DNA of 54,935 nucleotides, taken from assembly GCF_013302895.1 (NCBI RefSeq), contig NZ_VJOK01000001.1:2048049-2102983 (forward strand), in the 5' to 3' direction. The stretch comes from Streptomyces albus subsp. chlorinus. GTDB lineage: Bacteria > Actinomycetota > Actinomycetes > Streptomycetales > Streptomycetaceae. Below, in pieces: positions 32,357 through 39,948 of the stretch. The translations under genes and the position numbers were made by a program. The notes under the pieces were generated by a model, which saw nothing but the letters and a program-made list of their open reading frames with translations, was not told the DNA's origin and did not search any database. Position 1 is the stretch's first letter. Every line of letters begins with the position of its first letter.

Positions 32357-33355
32357 GTGAAGGGGTCGAGGGCTCGTAAGCCGGTGCGCATACCGTTCGC
32401 GGCGGCCGTGACGGCCGGGGCGCTGCTGGCCTCGCTCACGGGCTGTGTCACCGTGCACGGGGAGAGCGCCGTGGTCCCCACGGTGAGCAAGGGCGAGGCG
32501 GCGAAGGTCCTGGCCTCCTTCGTGGAGAAGAACAACCGCGCCAACACCGCCTTCGACGTGGACCTCAACTCCTCCATCGAGACGGGCCCGCTGGGCGCCA
32601 TCGACCAGGCCGGGCTGACGGCGCGCAAACGGGTCCAGCCGAAGGGCAATCCCGACTACGCGCCGCTGAAGCTGACCGACACCCGGTACCTGATCCCCGA
32701 ACAGGCGGGCTGGCCCAAGTTCTTCGTCACCGACTCCCGGAGCAACCGCAAGGGGCAGGGCCGCTGGCTGTTCGTCTTCCAGCGGGACCGGGCCGACGGG
32801 CCGTGGCGCGCCGCCTACCTCTCGGTGATCGACCCCGGGCAGATCCCCCGGTTCGCCCGGGACGAGCACGGGCACGTGCGGGCCGTCCCGGTGGGCGGCG
32901 GCGGGGCGGGGCTGACCGTGCCGCCGAACGAGCTGAGCAAGCGGTACACCCGCTACCTCCAGGAGGGCGCGGGCGACGACTTCGCGGCGGGGCCGCACAC
33001 CACGGTGCAGCGGGAGCGGCGCAAGAAGGAGATGAAGCGCACCAGCGTGCGCAACGAGTTCGCGGACCAGCCGGCCCAGCCGCCCCAGTACCCGCCCTTC
33101 GCGCTGCGCACCAGGGACGGCGGCGCCCTGGTCTTCTTCGCCTCCCGCCACCACCACAAGCAGACGCTGCCGCGCGGCTACCGGCCGAAGGTCGACAACC
33201 CCCTGGTGAAGGCGCTGATGAGCGGGAAGCCCAAGCACGCGGTCATCTTCGAGCGGATGTCGGAACAGGCCGTCACCGTCCCGAGTGCCAAGTCCAACGG
33301 CAAGGTCACCTTCCTCAGCCGCATCGAGGGCCTGACCGCCGCGCGGGGAAGCTGA
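32357..33355 (+). CDS. Putative lipoprotein, unknown function
   Basis: A 332-residue exported protein with basic N-terminus and lipobox LTGC (Cys30). The mature part has a helical region (SKGEAAKVLASFVEKNNRAN), a mixed alpha/beta domain (WLFVFQRDRADGPWRAAYLSV) and a second domain with FALRTRDGGALVFFASRH. It belongs to a widespread streptomycete lipoprotein type of unknown role. The GTG at 32357 is chosen; GGAGGG lies 8-10 nt upstream. It stands alone. Confidence 0.85.
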   Translation: MKGSRARKPVRIPFAAAVTAGALLASLTGCVTVHGESAVVPTVSKGEAAKVLASFVEKNNRANTAFDVDLNSSIETGPLGAIDQAGLTARKRVQPKGNPDYAPLKLTDTRYLIPEQAGWPKFFVTDSRSNRKGQGRWLFVFQRDRADGPWRAAYLSVIDPGQIPRFARDEHGHVRAVPVGGGGAGLTVPPNELSKRYTRYLQEGAGDDFAAGPHTTVQRERRKKEMKRTSVRNEFADQPAQPPQYPPFALRTRDGGALVFFASRHHHKQTLPRGYRPKVDNPLVKALMSGKPKHAVIFERMSEQAVTVPSAKSNGKVTFLSRIEGLTAARGS

Positions 33356-33359
33356 CCCC

Positions 33360-33530
33360 GGGCCCCGGACCCGGCACCCGGACCGACCCGGCAGCCGGAC
33401 CGACCTGGCGGGCCGGATTCGACTGCCGGACCCGGCGGCCGGACCGACCCGGCGGCCGGATTCGGCGATCGGACCGGCACCCGGACCCGGCTGCCGACCC
33501 CGGCGCCCGGACGCGGCGGGGGCGCCGCCC
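33360..33530. repeat. Degenerate GGACCGACCCGGC repeats
   Basis: Several copies of GGACCGACCCGGCAGCCGG-like units, with spacing of about 17-34 bp, fill the spacer between the lipoprotein and the convergent primase-like gene. Confidence 0.6.
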
Positions 33531-33585
33531 CGCCTCCCCACCGCCAGGAGGCGCCGCGGCGCCGCGGCGCCGGAGAGTGGACGTT

Positions 33586-34448
33586 TCAGCGCACCGGCCA
33601 GGGAGCCGGGTCCTCCATCCCGTCCACCGTGACGGCGTACTCCGCGCAGGCGTCGGTGAGGGTCTCCAGGAGCGAGAGGGGCTCGGGGAGGGCGGTGCCC
33701 GGCTCGGGCGGCCTCAGCCAGCGGACCCCCTCCTCGGCGTCGGGGAGCCGGGAGGGCGGCAGCAGCACATAGCTGCCCCGGCAGTGCCAGCGCAGCCCGG
33801 GATGCTCCTCCATGGTCTCGGGGTGGCTGTCCAGCTCGCAGGGCCACCACTCGTCCTCGTCCTCGGGGCGGCCCCGGGTCTTGGTGAAGAACAGCATCCG
33901 GTCCTCGGCCAGCAGGGCGACGGGCCCGAGCACCGGGCCGGCGCCGGGGTCGCCGGCCGCCTCCCGCCGCTCCCTCTCCTCCCGTTCCTCCAGCCGGGCC
34001 AGCGCCGCGTACCCCGCCTCGGCGGGGACGTCCAGCACGTCGTGGGTGCGGCCCGTGGCGGTGATGAAGTTGGCCTGCGGTTCGGCGCGCAGCCAGCGCT
34101 CGATCTGGGCGCGGTCGGTGGTGGCCTGCGTCTGCCAGGCGAAGGAGACGGGGTGCCGGCCGGGGGTGGGACAGCCGATGCGGACGCAGGAGCAGCCGTA
34201 TCCGGAGGGGTGCGCGGCGGGGGCCAGGGGGAATCCGGCCTCGGCGGCCGTGAGCAGGAGGTTCTCGCGTTCTTCGGCGGCCTCGTCGGCCCCCGCGGCG
34301 GCCTGGCGGCCCCGCCCGCCCCAGCGGCGCCCCGGGGCTCGCGGTCCTGGGCCGGCCGCGTCCGGGACCGGGCGCCGGTCCCCGCGGTCTCGTCCCGGAC
34401 GGTGGCCCGTCGGCGCAACCACTGGGCGATCCTGCTCTCGCGTTCCAT
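33586..34448 (-). pseudogene. Bifunctional DNA primase/polymerase-type protein, frameshifted
   Basis: The N-terminus MERESRIAQWLRRRATVRDE at ATG 34448 has a good ribosome binding site (AGGCGG). The rest (AEAGFPLAPAAHPSG, GCPTPGRHPVSFAWQTQATT, RGSYVLLPPSRLPD) is in another frame. This matches the Streptomyces bifunctional DNA primase/polymerase-like family. Adding one G to the five-G run at 34290-34294 (C5 on the plus strand) joins the two into a continuous protein of about 287 residues (PPRGADEAAEERENLLL). As written the gene is broken, or a homopolymer sequence error is present. A GTG at 34422 could start the longer frame but lacks the conserved N-terminus. Confidence 0.75.
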
Positions 34449-34669
34449 CTACCGCCTCACTCCGCGACTGCGACTGCGACTGCCAGGGCGAATCGTGTAT
34501 TCCGAGGGTACGCAGCGCTGCGGCGCGCTGAGGTGGAATCCACGGATCACGGATGACTCCCCTCTATCCTGCGCTCTCCCCCGCGTGATCGGGTACGCGG
34601 GGTGGCCCGCGTCACTCGTGCGAGCCACCCGGCCGGATGTCCCGCCCGGCATATCGTCCGGGTCCCACC

Positions 34670-34675
34670 TAACTT
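34670..34675 (+). promoter_or_regulatory. -10 box TAACTT of a leaderless promoter
   Basis: TAACTT sits six nucleotides before the ATG at 34682. No ribosome binding site. Confidence 0.45.
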
Positions 34676-34681
34676 GGGTTC

Positions 34682-35605
34682 ATGGTCACTAAGGCGCTTT
34701 TTGTCCCCATGGCCCCGTTGGTCGCGCTGCCCCTCGCCCTGCTCCCCGCCGCCCCGGCGTCTCCAGCATCCCCGGCATCCCCGGCGTCCCCGCAGCCCCC
34801 GGGCGCCGCCGGGGGCCTCACCGGCCCGGAGGGCGCCCTCGGGACGGCGGCGCGTGAGAGGGCGCCGGGGTCGGCGCAGCTGGCGGGGTTCACCGTCACG
34901 GCACACCGGGGCGGCGCCAAGGAGGTGCCGGAGAACAGCATGCAGGGCCTGGCCGCGACGCATCAGCGCGGCTACGCGCGCGTGCTGGACACCGACATCC
35001 GCCGGCTGCGCGACGGCACGCTCGTGGCCATGCACGACGCGACGCTCAACCGCACCACGAACAAGCGGGGCAAGGTCGCCTCGCTGACCTGGAAGCAGTG
35101 GCAGAAGGTCCGCCTCGTCCCCCGGCGCGACCTGCCGGGCCACTGGCGGCCCGAGCGGCCCCCGGCGGTGGGGGAGATCCTGGACCGCTTCGGCGGGGAG
35201 AGCCTGCTCATGCTGGAGCTGAAGGACCCCGCCGGACTGCCCCGGCTCGCCCGGATGATCCGCGAACGGCACCTGACGCGGTCGGTCCTGGTGGAGTCCA
35301 ACGACCCGGCGGTGGCCGAGAGGGCGCACGCGCGCGGGCTGCTGACCGCCGTGTGGCGCTCGGCCCGCCAACTGGCCGAGGACCGCCCCGAGGAGTGGAA
35401 GCGGTACGTGACGATGCTCAGCGTCGACCACCGCACCCCGGCCCGGCACGTCCGCAAGGCGGTGCGCTCGGGCATCACGTACGTGTGGTCGCACACGGTC
35501 AACAGCCGCGCGGCCCGGGACCGGATGCGGAAGCTGGGCTGCGAGGGCATCGTCACCGACGAGCCGGGAGGGCTGGCCTTCTCGGGAGTCGTCCCGGAGC
35601 CGTAG
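34682..35605 (+). CDS. Secreted glycerophosphodiester phosphodiesterase
   Basis: A 307-residue protein with a Sec signal (about 1-26) followed by a Pro/Ala/Ser linker. The TIM-barrel GDPD domain starts at TVTAHRGGAKEVPENSM (His75, Arg76, Glu84-Asn85). The metal/active-site region reads LDTDIRRLRDGTLVAMHD with His117. The usual Glu of the E-x-D pair is Asp102, a conservative change. LMLELKDP supplies another ligand and IVTDEP ends the barrel. It would release glycerol-3-phosphate from glycerophosphodiesters outside the cell. Probably leaderless. Confidence 0.92.
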   Translation: MVTKALFVPMAPLVALPLALLPAAPASPASPASPASPQPPGAAGGLTGPEGALGTAARERAPGSAQLAGFTVTAHRGGAKEVPENSMQGLAATHQRGYARVLDTDIRRLRDGTLVAMHDATLNRTTNKRGKVASLTWKQWQKVRLVPRRDLPGHWRPERPPAVGEILDRFGGESLLMLELKDPAGLPRLARMIRERHLTRSVLVESNDPAVAERAHARGLLTAVWRSARQLAEDRPEEWKRYVTMLSVDHRTPARHVRKAVRSGITYVWSHTVNSRAARDRMRKLGCEGIVTDEPGGLAFSGVVPEP

Positions 35606-35615
35606 CCGGCCGCCC

Positions 35616-35766
35616 CTCCCCGCGGAGCCACTCCTGCGGAGCCCCTCCCCGCGAAGCCGCTCCGCCCCTCCGCGCGGAGTCCTCCCCCCCCGCAGCCGTT
35701 CCCGCGGAGTCCTCCCCGCAGAACCCCTCCCCGCAGAATCCCTTCCGCAGAGCCCCCGCAGAGCCG
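35616..35766. repeat. Degenerate CCCCGCGGAGTCCTC-type repeats
   Basis: Roughly nine units of 14-18 bp built on CCCCGCAGAACCCCT or CCGCGGAGTCCT fill the spacer between the phosphodiesterase and the convergent TetR gene, running into the TetR stop codon. Confidence 0.75.
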
Positions 35767-36375
35767 CTAGGCGCGCGGGGCGAAGGCGCGCAGGGCCATC
35801 TCCACCAGCCGGTCGGCGAACTCGTGGGTCAGGGGTCCCGAGCGGTTGAGCCAGCGCTGCTGGAAGGGGCCGAGCAGCACCTCGGTGGCGAGGCGCAGAT
35901 CGAGGTCGGGGTCGATCTGTCCGGCCTGCTGCCCGGCGCGCAGCCGGGCGATGTAGACCTCCAGGCCCGGTTCCTGGAGCCGGCGGACGAACTGCTCGGC
36001 CAGTTCGGCGTCGGCGGCGGAGGCGACGGCCAGCGCGCGGTAGGGCGCCTCGAAGGCGGCGTCGGAGAACTCGTCGGCGGTGGCCCGCAGCACGGTCTTC
36101 AGGTCGGCCTCGATGTCGCCGGTGTCGGGGATGCCGGCCTGGTAGTCCTCGCTGCGGACGACCTCGGTGAAGGCGTCGAGGAGGACGGCCGCTTTGGAGG
36201 GCCACCAGCGGTAGATGGTCTGCTTGCCGACGCCGGCGCGGGCGGCGATGGCCTCGATGGTCAGCTTCGTGTAGCCGACCTCGCCGACGAGTTCCATGCT
36301 GGCCCGCAGGATCGCCTTGCGGGAGCGCTCGCTGCGGCGTGAGACGTCGGGGGTCTTGGCGGTGGTGGATGGCAT
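35767..36375 (-). CDS. TetR family transcriptional regulator
   Basis: A 202-residue repressor: HTH at about 15-62 (AILRASMELVGEVGYTKLTI, ARAGVGKQTIYRWWPSKAAV) and a C-terminal ligand domain typical of TetR_C_11-like proteins (RWLNRSGPLTHEFADRLV). The ATG at 36375 lies 6 nt after a TAGATT -10 box, so it is probably leaderless. Three matching palindromes in the spacer to the divergent DUF6243 gene indicate that it controls itself and that gene. Confidence 0.94.
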   Translation of the reverse strand: MPSTTAKTPDVSRRSERSRKAILRASMELVGEVGYTKLTIEAIAARAGVGKQTIYRWWPSKAAVLLDAFTEVVRSEDYQAGIPDTGDIEADLKTVLRATADEFSDAAFEAPYRALAVASAADAELAEQFVRRLQEPGLEVYIARLRAGQQAGQIDPDLDLRLATEVLLGPFQQRWLNRSGPLTHEFADRLVEMALRAFAPRA

Positions 36376-36381
36376 GGTCCG

Positions 36382-36387
36382 AATCTA
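36382..36387 (-). promoter_or_regulatory. -10 box TAGATT of the TetR gene (leaderless)
   Basis: TAGATT on the minus strand sits six nucleotides before the ATG at 36375. The first TetR operator (36402-36418) covers the expected -35. Confidence 0.5.
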
Positions 36388-36401
36388 ACAGTCCACCAAG
36401 A

Positions 36402-36474
36402 CGAGACGAACCGTCTTGACAAGACGGAACGTCTCGCACATGCTCAAGGAGCCACATCGAGACGATACGTCTCG
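36402..36474. promoter_or_regulatory. Three TetR operators and the divergent promoter
   Basis: 17-bp palindromes of consensus CRAGACG-N3-CGTCTYG lie at 36402-36418, 36420-36436 and 36458-36474; the third is perfect (CGAGACG-ATA-CGTCTCG). On the plus strand a promoter TTGACA (36416-36421), 17 bp, CATGCT (36439-36444) has the second operator in its spacer. Occupancy would shut both directions. Confidence 0.82.
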
Positions 36475-36527
36475 TGCGGTGATGAATCCGCACCGAGGAG
36501 ATCCGCACACCGAGGAGAGGGGACCCC

Positions 36528-36701
36528 ATGAGCAAGGGCCGCAGCGGAAAGATGCTGGGCGTCGGCGGAACACGCGCCCACCTGTCCCGCAAGCAACTGC
36601 GGGGCGGCGGCGGCCACCCCGGTCACGGGCCCGGCGGCCACGCCGACCCGGCCGCCCAGAAACGCGAACTCCTGCGCAGGCTACGGGAGTCGCGCGACTG
36701 A
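36528..36701 (+). CDS. DUF6243 family small basic protein
   Basis: A 57-residue protein, MSKGRSGKMLGVGGTRAHLS then RKQLRGGGGHPGHG, ending AAQKRELLRRLRESRD. The MLGVGGTR..LSR and QKRELL features match the streptomycete DUF6243 family of unknown function. It is basic and glycine-rich with no TM segment. GAGGAGAGGGG precedes the ATG. It is divergent from the TetR gene and probably its main target. Confidence 0.85.
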   Translation: MSKGRSGKMLGVGGTRAHLSRKQLRGGGGHPGHGPGGHADPAAQKRELLRRLRESRD

Positions 36702-36821
36702 GGCGGTGCCCCGGGCGGGAGCCACCCACAAGCGGGGAAACCAGCCGCAACCCGTCCCCGGAAGGCTCCTTGGGGAGGACCATGGGCGCACCGCGCACCG
36801 TCGTTCCCTGAGGAGCCTTGG

Positions 36822-37628
36822 ATGTACGCAACCCGTCGCTATCTGATGTGCCCTCCCACCCACTTCCGCGTCACCTACTCCATCAATCCCTGGATGGACC
36901 CCGGCAAACCGGTGGACCTCCCCCTCGCGCTCGCCCAGTGGGAGGCCCTGCGCGACCGCTACCGCGCCGCCGGCCACACGGTCGAGATCCTCGACCCCGT
37001 CCCCGGGCTGCCGGACATGGTGTACGCCGCCAACGGCGCCACCGTCATCAACTCACGGGTGCTCGGGGCGCGGTTCGCCCACCCCGAGCGCACCGGGGAG
37101 GCTGCGGCGCACCGCGCCTGGTACCGCGCGCACGGCTTCGCCGACGTCACCGAACCCGTCCACATCAACGAGGGCGAGGGCGACTTCGCCGTCACCGCCT
37201 CCTGGCTGCTGGCGGGCCGCGGCTTCCGCAGCAGCCCGCTCTCCCACGGGGAGGCGCAGGAGTTCTTCGGCCGCCCCGTCATCGGCCTCGACCTGGTGGA
37301 CCCGCGCTACTACCACCTGGACACGGCGCTGTGCGTCCTCGACCCCGAGTCGGAGGACGTCATGTACCACCCCGACGCCTTCTCGCCCGGCAGCCGGGCC
37401 GTGCTCGCGCGGCTGTTCCCCGACGCGCTGCTCGCCGGCGCGGACGACGCCCGCGCGCTCGGTCTCAACGCCGTCAGCGACGGGCACCACGTCTTCCTGC
37501 CGGAGGCGGCCACCGGGCTGTTCGGCCCGCTGCGGGCACGCGGGTACGAGCCCGTGCCCGTCGCCCTCACCGAACTGCTCAAGGGCGGCGGCAGCGTCAA
37601 GTGCGTCACGGCGGAGCTGCGCATGTGA
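36822..37628 (+). CDS. ddaH: Dimethylarginine dimethylaminohydrolase (amidinotransferase fold)
   Basis: A 268-residue cytoplasmic enzyme that hydrolyses N-omega-methylarginines to citrulline and methylamines. The fold is guanidino-group modifying: YAANGATV, acidic loop NEGEGDF (116-122), catalytic His165 (RYYHLDTAL) and nucleophile Cys261 (GSVKCVTAEL). The ATG at 36822 has AGGAG 7 nt upstream. In Streptomyces this gene usually precedes an ornithine aminotransferase gene; here a decayed sigma factor follows instead. Arginine deiminase activity cannot be excluded from sequence alone. Confidence 0.9.
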   Translation: MYATRRYLMCPPTHFRVTYSINPWMDPGKPVDLPLALAQWEALRDRYRAAGHTVEILDPVPGLPDMVYAANGATVINSRVLGARFAHPERTGEAAAHRAWYRAHGFADVTEPVHINEGEGDFAVTASWLLAGRGFRSSPLSHGEAQEFFGRPVIGLDLVDPRYYHLDTALCVLDPESEDVMYHPDAFSPGSRAVLARLFPDALLAGADDARALGLNAVSDGHHVFLPEAATGLFGPLRARGYEPVPVALTELLKGGGSVKCVTAELRM

Positions 37629-37639
37629 CGTCCGCGCGG

Positions 37640-38252
37640 GCAGGGGCCTGGCCGACGAGTCCGTCCGGTCCGCCGTGCTGCTGGCTAGGGAGACGCTCCT
37701 GCCCGCCGAGCGGGTCGCCTTCGTGCCGCGGGAGGTCTTCGCCATCCCCGCGGCGCGGATCGCCGAGGTGCTGGACCGCTCCCCGCCGCCGTCCACCGGC
37801 TCGTCTCCCGGGCCCGGCGCACAATGGCCGCCGCCGGGGCGCGGGCACGGGGGACGCGGCGGACGGCGACGGTGCGGCCCCGGGTACCGGGGCCGCGCGC
37901 GGCGAACACGCCCGCGTCCTGCGGGAGTTCCGCGCGGCGTACCAGACGGGAGAACCTTGAGCGGCTGGTGCGGCTGCTGGACCCGGACCCGATTCGCGTC
38001 ACCGACGGCGGCGGCGAGGTCCTCGCGGGTCGCGAGCCGGTCACGGGCGGGCGGCGCGTCGCCGAGCTGCTGCCGCGGGTGGGCTCCCGGTGCCGGCTCC
38101 AGGGGCCGGAGCCGGTGGAGGCCGGCGGCGAGCCCGCCCTGCCGTACCGCCGGGAGGGCGCGGTGCGCTCCGCGGACACGAGGCGGCTGCGCGGCGGCCG
38201 GATCGTCGCGTGCTGGCGGCAGCTCGCGCCGTCGGAACTCGCGCACATCTGA
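37640..38252 (+). pseudogene. Decayed ECF41-type (SigJ-like) sigma factor fragment
   Basis: Recognisable pieces occur in order but in changing frames. The sigma-4 region is LADESVRSAVLLARETLLPA, ERVAFVPREVFAIPAARIAE, VLDRSP. A frameshift leads to AVHRLVSRARRTMAAAGA, another to EHARVLREFRAAYQTGEP. A third frame holds the SnoaL-like C-terminal domain (ERLVRLLDPDPIRVTDGGGE, RLRGGRIVACWRQL) to the stop at 38252. Sigma-2 and the linker are missing. At least three frameshifts plus a 5' deletion make this a clear pseudogene. ECF41 genes are normally next to carboxymuconolactone decarboxylase-type genes, and one follows here. Confidence 0.8.
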
Positions 38253-38343
38253 AAATCCATCCACCGACGGCGTGACGCCGAGGGATGCTGTCTCGTCTCC
38301 CTGTCGAACGGACGACACGGGACACCCGAGGTGAGGAGCACCC

Positions 38344-38778
38344 ATGGCACGGATGGATCTGGGCAGCGCGGCACCGGAACCGTACAAGGCGATCGTCGAG
38401 GCGGCCGGTGCCGTCGACGCCGGGCCGCTGGAGGCGACCGTACGCGAACTGGTACGGATCCGGGCCTCGCAGCTCAACGGCTGCGTCTTCTGCGTGGACC
38501 TGCACACGCGCCAGGCCCGCCGGCAGGGCGAGCGCCAGGAGCGGCTGGACCAGCTGCCGGTGTGGGAGGAGTCCGAGCTGTTCAGCGCGCGGGAGCGGGC
38601 CGCCCTGGCCTACACCGAGGCGGTCACCCGCGGTGTGCGGGTGGACGCCCCCCTGTGGGAGCGGGTGTGCGCGCACTTCCCCGACGAGGCCGAACGCGGG
38701 CACCTGGTGGCCCTGGCGGCCCTGATCAACGCCCTCAACCGGCTGGGCGTGCCCCTGGAGATGCGGCCCGCGTCCTAG
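38344..38778 (+). CDS. Carboxymuconolactone decarboxylase (AhpD-like) family protein
   Basis: A 144-residue all-helical protein with the redox/active motif NGCVFCVDLH (Cys47, Cys50, His54), as in AhpD-like peroxidase partners. GAGGAG lies 6 nt before the ATG. This family is the standard ECF41 target. Upstream, TGTCTCG (38289-38295) and CGAC (38313-38316) at 17-bp spacing are a partial match to the known ECF41 promoter (TGTCACA and CGTC). Without its own sigma factor it may depend on a paralogue. Confidence 0.9.
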   Translation: MARMDLGSAAPEPYKAIVEAAGAVDAGPLEATVRELVRIRASQLNGCVFCVDLHTRQARRQGERQERLDQLPVWEESELFSARERAALAYTEAVTRGVRVDAPLWERVCAHFPDEAERGHLVALAALINALNRLGVPLEMRPAS

Positions 38779-38792
38779 GGGCGCCGGGTCAG

Positions 38793-38879
38793 GTCCCCGG
38801 GGACCCGTCACAGGGCACGTCCCCGGGACCCGTCACAGGGCGTCCCCGGAACCCCGTCACAGGGCGTCCCCGGGCGGCC
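38793..38879. repeat. 23-26 bp tandem repeat over the Rsm22-like stop codon
   Basis: Units start GTCCCCGGGGACCCGTCACA (38793), then at 38819, 38842 and, partially, 38866, of 26, 23 and 24 bp. Each contains GTCACAGGGC, which on the minus strand reads GCC-CTG-TGA. The real stop of the gene (38857-38859) lies in the third unit. Confidence 0.92.
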
Positions 38880-39852
38880 AGGCGTCCCCCCACTCCGCCT
38901 TGCGGGCGGCGCGGTAGGTGGCGCCGTCCCGCTTGGTGACCGTCCGCCGGGCCGGCGAGCCGTCGTGTCCGCACACATCCAGCAGCACCTGGCCCTTGCG
39001 CAGCCGCGGCTTGCGCAGGATCCGCCCCGCCGCGGGGCCCTGGCCCTCGGCGGCCTCGCCGCGCACGGCGGCGACATAGCTGTACTTCTCGTCCTCGTAG
39101 GCGAGTTCCCCGCCCTTGACCCGCCGGTGCAGGGAGGAGCGGGCGACCCGTACGGCGAAGTGGCACCAGTCCTCGCCCACCAGCAGGGGGCAGGTCCCGT
39201 CGTGCGGGCAGGGCGCCAGCACCCGCAGGCCCGCGGCGAGGAGGGCGTCACGGGCCTCGCGGATGCGCAGGTAGCCGTCCGGGGTGCCCGGCTCGACGAG
39301 GACCACCGCACCCCGCGCGGCGCGGGCGGCGGCGTCCACGACCGCCCGCCGGTCCCCCTCGGCCAGCTCCCCCAGCACATAGGAGACGGTCACCAGGTCG
39401 GCGGGCGCCAGCTCGGGCGCGGTGCCCCGCAGGGAGCCGCGCCGCCACTCGGCGGGCGGCAGCGCGTCCGCCCCGGCCGCCAGCCGGCGGCCGAGCGCGA
39501 GGGCGGGCTCGGCCCAGTCCAGGACGACGGTGCTGCGTGCCGTGTCCCACACCTCGGCCGCCGCCCACACGGCGGCTCCCGTCCCGCCGCCGACGTCCAG
39601 ATGGCTGGCCGGCGTCCACCCGGGCGTCCGCTCGGCGAGCGCGCGCAGCGCGGCGGAGGCCGCGGCGAAGGTGGCGGGCATGCGGTAGGCGGCGTACGCG
39701 ACGGCGTCGGCACTCTCCCGCAGGACGGGGGCGGCGGTGGGGGTCTCGCCCCGGTAGTGGGCGATCAGCCGCTCCACGGCGGCCGACGCCTGCCGCGCGG
39801 GCAGCCCGTCCACGAGGGCGGCCAGTGCCGCGCGCAGTTCTTGCTCGATCAC
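38857..39852 (-). CDS. Rsm22-like small ribosomal subunit methyltransferase family protein
   Basis: A 331-residue SAM-dependent enzyme. The SAM motif is HLDVGGGTGAAVWAA (~88-102). A cysteine cluster CPHDGTCPL...EDWCHF (about 216-232) is typical of the Rsm22 family, in which it may bind an iron-sulfur cluster. It is followed by SSLHRRVKGGELAYEDEKYS. The bacterial function is not settled; the mitochondrial relative aids ribosome assembly. The GTG at 39852 is chosen because a TACACT -10 box lies 6 nt upstream; a GTG at 39855 is adjacent. Confidence 0.9.
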   Translation of the reverse strand: MIEQELRAALAALVDGLPARQASAAVERLIAHYRGETPTAAPVLRESADAVAYAAYRMPATFAAASAALRALAERTPGWTPASHLDVGGGTGAAVWAAAEVWDTARSTVVLDWAEPALALGRRLAAGADALPPAEWRRGSLRGTAPELAPADLVTVSYVLGELAEGDRRAVVDAAARAARGAVVLVEPGTPDGYLRIREARDALLAAGLRVLAPCPHDGTCPLLVGEDWCHFAVRVARSSLHRRVKGGELAYEDEKYSYVAAVRGEAAEGQGPAAGRILRKPRLRKGQVLLDVCGHDGSPARRTVTKRDGATYRAARKAEWGDAWPPGDAL

Positions 39853-39858
39853 CACGAC

Positions 39859-39864
39859 AGTGTA
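39859..39864 (-). promoter_or_regulatory. -10 box TACACT of a leaderless promoter (Rsm22-like gene)
   Basis: TACACT on the minus strand sits six nucleotides before GTG 39852. Confidence 0.45.
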
Positions 39865-39948
39865 GGAGCCCGGCGCACCGCACCGGTGCCCTCGCCGAAC
39901 GGGCCCACCGGTGGAGCCCCGGCACCGTACGGCCCCGCCGGTGGGGCC

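Noticed and set aside
36818..37960. A 380-codon arginine-rich frame overlapping ddaH
   Set aside because: Its first 800 bp are the off-frame reading of ddaH. Only the last ~25 codons are meaningful, as a piece of the decayed sigma factor.
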